Assembly (NCBI GenBank): GCA_008828725.1
Contig: MEHQ01004074.1
Coordinates: 178,032-242,031 of the forward strand
Length of the DNA stretch: 64,000 bases
Direction of reading: 5' to 3'
Origin: Saccharina japonica
Lineage: Eukaryota; Sar; Phaeophyceae; Laminariales; Laminariaceae
A model generated the notes under the pieces. The model worked only from the letters and a program-made list of their open reading frames with translations. It ran no database searches and was not told where the DNA came from. This document shows positions 35,001 to 45,149 of this stretch, one piece after another. Within the stretch, counting starts at the first letter, position 1, and each line of letters begins with the position of its first letter. Position numbers and translations under genes: made by a program.

Positions 35001-38000
35001 GGTGCAGGCTCTACTGCCAGAAACAGCATCATGCATACTCGTACCTTGAGGATGCGCGGCCAGATCGGGAAGCACGTGATGAGCAGGAAGCCGATGATGA
35101 TCAGAGCCGTGAACAGATGGCTCAGCCGCTGAGACCCCAGGAAAATCCACGTGAAGTACCCGTCTTTATTGAAGGTATTATCGGCACTCACCTACAAAAA
35201 AAAAGGAGAAAATCAGATGAGGCACAGCATGGGTACCATCGACACCAACGTTGGGGGGGGGGAGAGCGGCGGCATACCAAACATGGCACACCTCGAACAG
35301 ATCATACAGATCATACAGACCATTCCCAACGGATGATCTAGATATTTCAAGATAGATCCATCCCTGATTTGTATTGCCTACAGCTCATCATGTTGCCCTG
35401 TGGGAGCCGTGAAATCTGCATGATGATCTGTCAACATAGCACAATATTCCTGGGTTGGATCCTCTACTATGCAGATGCTGCACAAACAAATATCTTACAA
35501 CGGCAGGTGGAGAGCTAGATGATCTACAGCAGCTGATCATGATCCATCTGTATATGATATATCTGTAGTTGATATAGATCATCTGATCTGCATGATCGGT
35601 CAACATAGCACAATATTCCTGGGTTGGATCCTCTACTATGCAGATGCTGCACAAACAAACATTTTACAACGGCAGGTGGAGAGCTAGATTATCTACAGCA
35701 GCACATCATGATCTATCTCTAGATATATCTGTAGTTGATATAGATCATCATCTGATCTGCATGATCTGTCCACATAGCACACTCTTCCTGGGTTGGATCC
35801 TCTACTATGCAGATGCTGCACAAACAATCTCTTATATACAACGGCAGGTGAGGAGCTAGATGATCTACAGCTAGTAGATCATGATCTATCTGTAGATGGC
35901 CCATCTGTACTGTAGATGATATATCCGAGGTGGGGAGCATTGCTGCGTAGTAAGCGCCTGAAAGTGAAGCAAGCGTAAGCTCAACCAACCTTCGGATCAC
36001 CCGGGCACTACGCACTACACGCGCAGGGCAGCAGCAACACCACCCGGCCAACAATAAACCAAACAATCCTTCTTCCGTACGGTACGTATTATGTAACACC
36101 GCCATTGTTTCCCCGGGGGGAAATTAAACAGCAACTTGGGGCGGCGGGATGGCGGCGGCCAGAGAGCACGGGGGGTGTACTTCATTTTCATGCATGGCCG
36201 TAGTCGTATGACCATAGACCTTAGGGGCGTACTCATTTGTTGCTCGTCTTAGTCATTTGACCGTTGACCACGCATCCCTTTCGAGACGGAGCACCGTTCC
36301 TACTCCTAATAGAGACACCTCCAACAGCAGTTGGGCGCTCAGTACGATTTTTCCATATATTACGTACCACAGTAAAAACTTATTTTATTTTATTTTTTGG
36401 GGGGGGGGTTCCCGTTGAAAGAGATGGCACGACAGTCAAGATGGACGAGCTCATACCGCGCATACAAACGGTGCGGTCGAGGAGAACACGCTCATACAGC
36501 GCATACAAACGACACGATCAAGAAGAATGGACTAGTACAGCGTACAGCGCATTCAAACGGTACGGTCGAGGAGAATAAGCTCATACAGCGCATACAAACG
36601 ACACGATCAAGGCGAATACGCTCATACAGCGCATACAAACGGCACAGTCGAGGGGAACAAGCTCATACAGCGCATACAAACGACACGATCAAGAAGAATG
36701 GACTAGTACAGCGCATACAAACGGTACGGTCGAGGATAATAAGCTCATACAGCTCATACAAACGGCACGATCAAGGAGAATACGCTCATACAGCGCATAC
36801 AAACGGCACGACCAAGAAAAACACGCTCATACAGCGCATACAAACGGTACGGTCGAGGAGAATAAGCTCATACAGCGCATACAAACGACACAACTCAGGG
36901 AGAACACGCGCACACAGCGCATACAACGATACGGTCGAGGAAAACAAGCTCATACAGCGCATACAAACGGCAGGGTCGACGAGAACTACTGTAGTTCATA
37001 CAGCGCATGCAAGAGATGAATCCCATATATCCTAGCTCCCCGTATCGTTCTCGTTTGAGTCAAGCCGTGTTTGGTCCTCTACTCCTCACCTAGTTGACGC
37101 GTGTACGTACTCCTTTCGATACCAAGCCGAAAAAATGAAATTGTAACATTTGTTGAGTCAGGCCGGTGGGTTCTCCCCTCAGCGAGGCACGCCACGGCCC
37201 ACGGGGAAACCCCTACCCTTTCCCAGGTTCGAAATATAAGAGACACTTGACCCAAAAACCGACTTTGAAGACAACTGTCCATTACGTTGTTGGGAGCGAG
37301 ACGCGGAAGCTATAGAGATACGTCAAAAAGGGATATGCGCACCTCTAGGTGGCGCTCGCCGGCTCCCTTCTGCTCCTTAACCTTCGCCGAGCGGTGGAAG
37401 TACCTGTTCGCACAATGGTCCCAAAAGTGTAACGCCAAAAGTGACGCGAAGCGAAACCGGATGGACCCACGAGAAGGGGAGGGGTGTATTAATGTCATGC
37501 ATGGACGTAGCCGTACGGCAATGAAGAGGGGGGGGCGTTTCCAGCGAGAACGACAAGCAACTGGAAAGGTGGTGCTTTTCATGTGCCAAGACCTATCTTC
37601 TCGAGAGGCGGAAGAAGGCGTGGGGGGGGGGGGGTGACCAGCTACGTTTGGAAATTTCTAGAAATTTTATCGATATACCCACTTTTACAAATAATGTGAT
37701 AGTACATACTGCTGTCGCGGGAGGCACTCTCCAAAAAATACCCTTCTGCTTCGCGCGGGTGTTTTTAGTTACAGCTTGCCAGACCGGAAGCGACCAAAAA
37801 AGGAGAGAGGCTGATAGCTGTTGCTGGTGCTGCTGCTGTTGAATCACAACCATCACGGCCATCAATCAAAACAACGACACCAACAACTACTATTAATACG
37901 AAGTATTACTACTACTACCACTATTACGGGGGACTATAGTAAACACTAGTAAATAGGCCCAAATGTTGTTAGTAAAAATAGGGGAAATTTGTAGTTTTTT

Positions 38001-41000
38001 TTTGTGTATACCGCAGGTACTATAAATAGGACCAAATATTGTTAGTAAACATAGGGGAAATATGTAGCTTTTTTGTGTATACCTTAGGTCCTATTTACTA
38101 GTTTTTACTATGGTCCCCCGCAATAACACCCACATCAGAGCAAAACCAACATAAAGACCACCAACACCAACAGCGCAAGAACACCACCAACAACACCGCC
38201 AACACCACCAGCAACAACACTATTAATAACAACAAGACCACCACCAACAAGACCACCACCAAACAACACCGCCAACACCAACATCAACACCACCAACACC
38301 ACCACCACCAACACTCAACACCAACACCAACAACACCACCACCACCACCACCACCAACACTTAACACCACCACCAAAATCATCACCACCATCACCAACAA
38401 CACCAACACCGTCACCAACAAGACCAACAAGACCATCAATCCCCACCCCAACACCACTCTACCGACGACACTCTACCGACGGTACGTATGAACAGTATCT
38501 CACTCGTGACGCAGCAGAGCCTTGCACACCCGAATAGCCTCCTCCTCCGTCTTAATGACCGGCCTCCCCTTCTTCGTGTTGCCCACCAAAAACTTCACCA
38601 GCTTTTCCCCTGTCGACACACAACAAGCACACAAGCCCAACAAAGATAAGATCGGGTAAGGCAAGGCAATGCAAGGCAAGGCAAGGCAAGGCAAGGCAAG
38701 GCAAGGCAAGGCAAGGCAAGGCAAGGCAGGGCAAGGCAAGGCAAGGCAGGGCAAGGCAAGGCAAGGCAAGGCAAGGCAAGGCAAGGCAAGGCAAGGCAAG
38801 GCAAGGCGAAGCAAAGCAAAGCGAAGCATTTTTTGGTGGCCCGCCGACGTGTGCTTTTTACAGGAAAAGTCATAAAGTTGGCGTACTTTCGCCATCCGAC
38901 TAATTCCGACTATTAATCTATTAATAATAACTACAGCACGAAGCTGTCGAGTCAAGCGAACTCATAATATTTTTGATGAAACCGCACTTGCCATTTTGTG
39001 TGCCTCTATATATGGTAGTGTTGGGATATCGTATCGAAACTTTCGATATATCGTATATATCAAAGTTTCGATATATTATATCGAACGAGTTTTGCCGTCT
39101 ATCCCCCGGCATTCCCGTGTTTTTTAGATTTTTGCGCAGAGACTGAAAGAAAGCTTCCATGTACCGGTATCAAATATCGAAAGCGTATCGACATATATAT
39201 ACGTATACGAGTATATATTTTGTTAATCGATATCGAATATATTGAACTAAATTCCGATATCGATATCGAGCACTAACATCTGGGTCCCCCAAGAGGTTAC
39301 GTACTCAATACTTCTGGTCGTTGCACCTGGGCCCCAACAGCAGAGATGTCGGGAGACATGTCAGGCAAGGCAAAAGATGCGCTGTCAAGGGTGTAGGGCC
39401 GAAGTGGTCCACACTAAAACCTAGTAGTTTGGTGTCAGTCACGGCATGTCAAGGCAAAGCTGCTGTCTGTCAAGGGTTTGAAAGTCCCGTCTCCCGACAT
39501 CTTTGCCCAACAGGGCTTTTGTTTATTGTAAAGCTTACTAAACATATTAACCCCGTGGGACCTCTTTTAGGGGATAGCGGCCAAAACAATGGGGAAAAAA
39601 AAAACATGGTACCCCATTTTGAGGGATAGGGGCCAAAATAATGAAAAAACAAAAACTGTAGGACCCCTTTTAAGGGATAGCGTCCAAAAGAATGAAAAAC
39701 AAAAAAAAACATAGGACCTCTTTTAAGGAATAGCGGCCGAAACAACTAGAAAAAACAAAAACAAAAAATGGTGGGGGGCCCGATTTAAAGGGATAGCGGC
39801 CGAAACAATGAACAAAAACAAACAAACTTTGGGATCCTTTTTAAGGGATAGCGGCCGAGACGAAGAAAAAACAAGAAACTTTGGGACCCCTTTTAATGAA
39901 TAGCGGCCGAAACGAGAAGAAAAGCTTTGGGTAACCCATTTTGAGGGATAGCGGCCAAAACAATGAAAAAAAAAAACTGTGGGATCCTTTTTAACCCCGT
40001 GAGAACTGGTCCCCCGTTTTTGGGGACAAACTACTTGGAATTAGTGTGGAATCAGTTCTTCATTCGGAATGGGTTAAGGACGGCCAACACAAAGAAAAAA
40101 CAAGAAACTTTGGGACCCCTTTTAATGGATAGCGGCCAAAACAATGAGAATAAAAAAAGTATGAGTCCCATTTCAAGGGATAGCGGCCGAAACAATGAAA
40201 AAACAAAATGGTACTCGTAGGTGCATATGTATCACAAACCGCCTAGCAAGATGTACGATAAGCGTGAGCCCGTGCCGTAAGACTCCTTGATTTGCAACCA
40301 TTGCAACTCGGACACCACTTTCGTACTATTAATAGTATGATATAATCTGCCAATCACGCAACGCAGCCAGTGGCTCAATCTGATGCTGTAATGATTCATG
40401 GTTTACCGTTAATTTCTAATTTCCCTCGTTGGTCAACATAACATTACTGTCGTATAACCACAGTCAAGATGACTCCTCCCCAGACGGCTCCATCTCGAAA
40501 GGGATGCGTGGTCAATGGTCAAATGACTAAGGCAAGCAACAAATGAGTACGCCCTCCCCCCCCCCTCCCCTTTGTAGGGATGCGAGGGTCTATCGTCAAA
40601 CTACTACGGCCATGCATGAAAATGAAGGACACCCCCCCCCCCCCCATTGGATAAATTTCCGAGCTGATTTTCTCCGAAGCAAGTTTTCTTTGTCACATTA
40701 CACAACCAAACGAAAACGGTGGTCTTAAGCCCTTAAGAACTTAAGAACTGGTCCCACGAATTTGGGGACAAAAGTACTTGGAATTAGTGTGGGGCATTTT
40801 GTTCAGTGCTGAATGGGTTAAAACAAATATTTGGTCGGCATGATTCCGTGGATAAGACACACGCACCGCTTGGCGTTTTTTGCACTCTCCCCGTCGTCGG
40901 GAAAATCAGGTTTTAAAACATTCATTCCTCCGAGTTTTTTGTTCGTTTGTCTGTTTGTTTGTTATCTTGCGCGTTTATGGTGTAAGGTAGCCTAGCGCCT

Positions 41001-41279
41001 TCGCGTGCCGCACCGCATGCTGCTCCGCTTCCACCGGGGCATGATTTGACCGATCATGTTTCAGTCAAGCCATAAATCGCGAAAACGTGTACTTCCAAGT
41101 ACGAAACAAAAAATAGAAATGTATTCGTACTTGGTATATAATATACTACTACTCTGTGCGTAAATATAAGGACCTATTGATTTGTATACTTACGTATGAA
41201 CGGTCCGTATTTTTAGGCCCAGGGTGGTACGAAGTATGGTACCAGGTGTAGGATCAGACGCAGCATCGGCGTGAATGTA

Positions 41280-41374
<95 letters not shown>

Positions 41375-41375
41375 A

Positions 41376-41465
<90 letters not shown>

Positions 41466-44400
41466 CAGTAGTATAATAGTAGTAGTAGTAGTAGTAGTAG
41501 TTGGGTGGCAGAGCAAGCCAACCAGCTGATAGTATGGTGGTGTGGCGTAAGCTAACTAGTTATTAGTTAGCTGGCAAAGTATGCCAATTAGTCATTAGTT
41601 GGGTCGCAAAGTAAACCAACTGGGTGACCTATTTTTTATCGGAAAAAAACAACACACACACACAAGACGAGCCACAAATAAACGCGCCAGTCAAACACTA
41701 AAGACGCAGAACTTCCAGCAAATGATCCCACGCAACTAACTGCTACAGCTAGCCAACTAACTATTAATAGTATAGTCGGCTGCTTAAAATAAGCCAGCCA
41801 CTCACAGCCCTAAGGGCGTAGTGGCGGAGCTGTTGCAGGGGGAAACTGCCGGGGAACAGGCTCGGACAGCCCCTCGCCAACTGCGACATATAATACGTAC
41901 CGCTGGAATGTACCGTTGCTGCTGCTGCTGTAGCATCAGAACGTGCCGCTTCAATCATCTCTTTGACGGAGGGCTGCATTTAGACCTTGGGCCAGCTTCG
42001 ACCACCTCACATTTGAACCCAACACACCTAATCACCCATTTAACATCGCACTCCCGTTTGGGAGACAAATCACTTGAAAATAGAGTCACATCTATGTATG
42101 TGTACAATGGCGCGGTAGTAAAAGGGGTTAACCCCTACAACTCTAACCCTTAACCACGACCGCCTGGGAAAATTCCCGGAAAGACGACCGCTTGGAGAAA
42201 TTTCTCGGAAATAACTTTTACCAAAAAGTAGTTACGTAGTGTGGACCATCAACCATGATGACGAAGCTGGGCACCAAAATCGCAAAAAAAAAAAAAAAAA
42301 AAACTGCTCCTACTCCGACGACCTTCAGGAGAGAAGTTGGCGTATGATTTGGCAAGATCGGTTTTCGCACAGCAAGCAGCGTTGGACTCGTAAGCTGGCA
42401 TTAGTCCCTCCAGCTCAACTCGGAAGGAGGTGTTGAGTTTTTGAGCTTGCATTGTATGTACGAGCCGCCTTTACCGTCCCGCAAACACGAACGAATCTCG
42501 TACCTGCTGTAGGATAAAGTTTAAAAATCGGGGAAATTGGTGGTGGTTCATTATACACTCAACGACCTTCTGAATAAAAGCCGGTCGTGGTCGCAGGGGT
42601 TGTAACCTCCCTTTCCCCCCCCCGTACATGCCTTCATTATTATAGAGCAGTGAGTGGGGTTCAGCATTCCCCCATATATTGCTCGTCGGTTTTCAACGAA
42701 CTTTTGCTGACTTGCGTTTTCTTTCGCGCTTTTGCAGCGAGGTCAGGAGACACAACTACCCGAAAGTACTTCGGGGGGGGCTGTTGACTTGTGTGTTGTC
42801 TTCACTTTAAACCCGTTCTTTCTACAAACCCAACTCCACCAGTACACCCAGTGTCTGTCCTGATTCCTAATCCTAGAGAGATACAAATTATGTGGTCACA
42901 GACTGTGAGACAGAGAAAAAACAAAGCAACATAAACTCAAACGAATGGGTAAAGCAAGTGAACTGCCAACGTACCGGCTACGAGAACACAACGAGACGAG
43001 CCAAAACCAAAAAATAAGAACAAAAATATAATAAAAAAACGAATCATGAAATGAAACAGAATACAAATGACGCAAGGAGACAGAAGCGCCCCTAGAAGAA
43101 GAGCATACGTGCCCAAGAGTAACAGATAGCTGCTGCACGTGCGAAGCAACTCGAAGAAGAGGAAGACACCGGCATAGGACGGTGGTGGGGGGGAAGGAAA
43201 CAAAGGGAGGAGCAAGGCAAAAAACAAGAAAGAAAACACAAGAGAGAAAAGGAGAAAAATCGTTCTCAAGGGGATGATAGTAACAAGTTCCCATCTCTGC
43301 TACGAAACCGAAACCGGGACCATGCCACACCTTCTGCCATCTCCTCCCGACTCTCATCAATAGCGTAGTAAGACACAATAATCAGAACCCGCGTTGGGCC
43401 CAAAAACCAAGGCATCCCCCTATGTTTACCCACCATATTTGGTTTCGATTACTATGTTCCCCCGCAAGAGCAACTTTGAGAGGGAAAAGGCGTCGAAAAG
43501 AAATGACGGTTTCAGCGTGTTATACTGCTGCTGCTGCTGCTGCTGCTGCTGTGAACAGCATTGATTGGTCGGCCACACAAAGCAGCCCGAGCTACGATAT
43601 ACCCCGGTGTAGAGGGCATACCCGGACTGCAATGCAAGGGGCTGTGTCACGAACGCGCCGCACGGCCCGTGCTATACTGGTATTGCAGTAAGGGTCCCTC
43701 TAGAGTACCGGTCGGGTAGTGCCGGTTGCCCGCTATACTATAGTGCCTGTGATATCACTTGGCACAGATGGGATTAAACAGTGTCGCAGTGTGCGGAGTA
43801 ATAGTGCCGGTTGCCGTTATGGTGCCGGTATTGTTGGCTGGCGCATACCGGCAGTATAGAGGGACCATTTTACTGTAACACCTCATCACACGGGTGATAA
43901 AAAACATCTTGTCACACGGGTGATAAAAGACACCTCATCACATGGGTGATAAGACACCTTTTCACACCGGTGATAAGACACATTTATCACACGGGTGATA
44001 AGACACCTTATCACACGGGTGATAAGACACCTTTATCACACGGGTGATAAGACACCTTACCACACGGATGATAAGAATCCTTATCACACACGGGTGATAA
44101 GATAATACACCCCCTGGGACGAATTTCCTAGCCGAGTTTCTCCAAAGCAGGTGGGGGGGGCACACACAGCGAAAACGGCGGCTTTAGAAGGATCTCGACG
44201 AGATATCTCCATAGGGCGATGTCACCTTCCCCATTGCCGAAAGAAGAAAAAAGCTCGAAATTCGTCCGACCGGTTTCACCCGTGTGTTACGGTTGTCGCT
44301 AGCTCAGACGACGAGCATAATAGGTTCGCCGGGGAGCGAGGGTATTGGTGTCATCAGTCCAAGTGATGTCGTCCGAGGTACCGTAGGGTGGGAGAGCGAA

Positions 44401-45102
44401 AGGAGAGGGAGAGGAGAGAGCCTTCTGCTGGGTGTGTATTGTATTGTCAACGAAGACATGAGACAATGCGCTTCGCAATTGAGCATTGTTGTGGCGCGCT
44501 TTGAGTCGAGCGCCGCCGTTGCCGCCGCCGCCGCTGCTGCTGCTTTGCTCCTTGGGGATGCGTGCCAGATGCAGCCAGCTTGGTATGTGAATAGGGCAAT
44601 CAATCAATCAACAAAAGGCGGTATGGCAGCATGATTTGGTTGTATCTGCTGGGGAGGTACGTAAGAGTAGTGTGTGTGTTTTCTTCACATTGAACCGTTC
44701 TTGGTACTCGGCGACACCCAACACGCTCAGCGTCCGTGCCGATTCTTATTCTAGAAAAAAGGAAGCTCTGTGGTCACTAAACCACACGACACAGCTGCAG
44801 CAGCACTTGTACTGCCGCTGCTGTGCAGCAGTATCATACTCGTATTGTCCGACGAACATGTACGTATTACCAGTTTTGTTGTATGTAGAAGGAACACAGC
44901 CCTACTCGGGGAAGTTGTAGGAGGAAATATGTAGGAAATAGAGGCGATCGTGGGAGCCGAGCAGCGCACACACACAAGACCCGGGAGAGAGACGTTTACC
45001 CGTGGGGATCAAAACCTCGTTGTTCAGCACACAGTTGAGCATAAGAAACGGGGGCTGCACTGCTTCCTCAGCTGCTTTAGAGAAGCATTGGCCTCCTGGC
45101 AA

Positions 45103-45149
<47 letters not shown>

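Noticed and set aside
36397..37035. 212-codon plus-strand frame
   Set aside because: It translates the 41-bp array; three units restore phase, which explains its length.
38500..38955. 151-codon minus-strand frame taken as one gene
   Set aside because: Only its last 35 codons are SEC62 exon 2; the rest is the GGCAA array and flank before a splice acceptor.
41190..41529. Long leucine, tyrosine and serine frames of 84-108 codons
   Set aside because: They are the frames of a TAG/CTA microsatellite; no non-repeat coding sequence adjoins them.
43870..44105. Possible CRISPR array
   Set aside because: Spacers are nearly the same from unit to unit and the context is an intron; it is a minisatellite.
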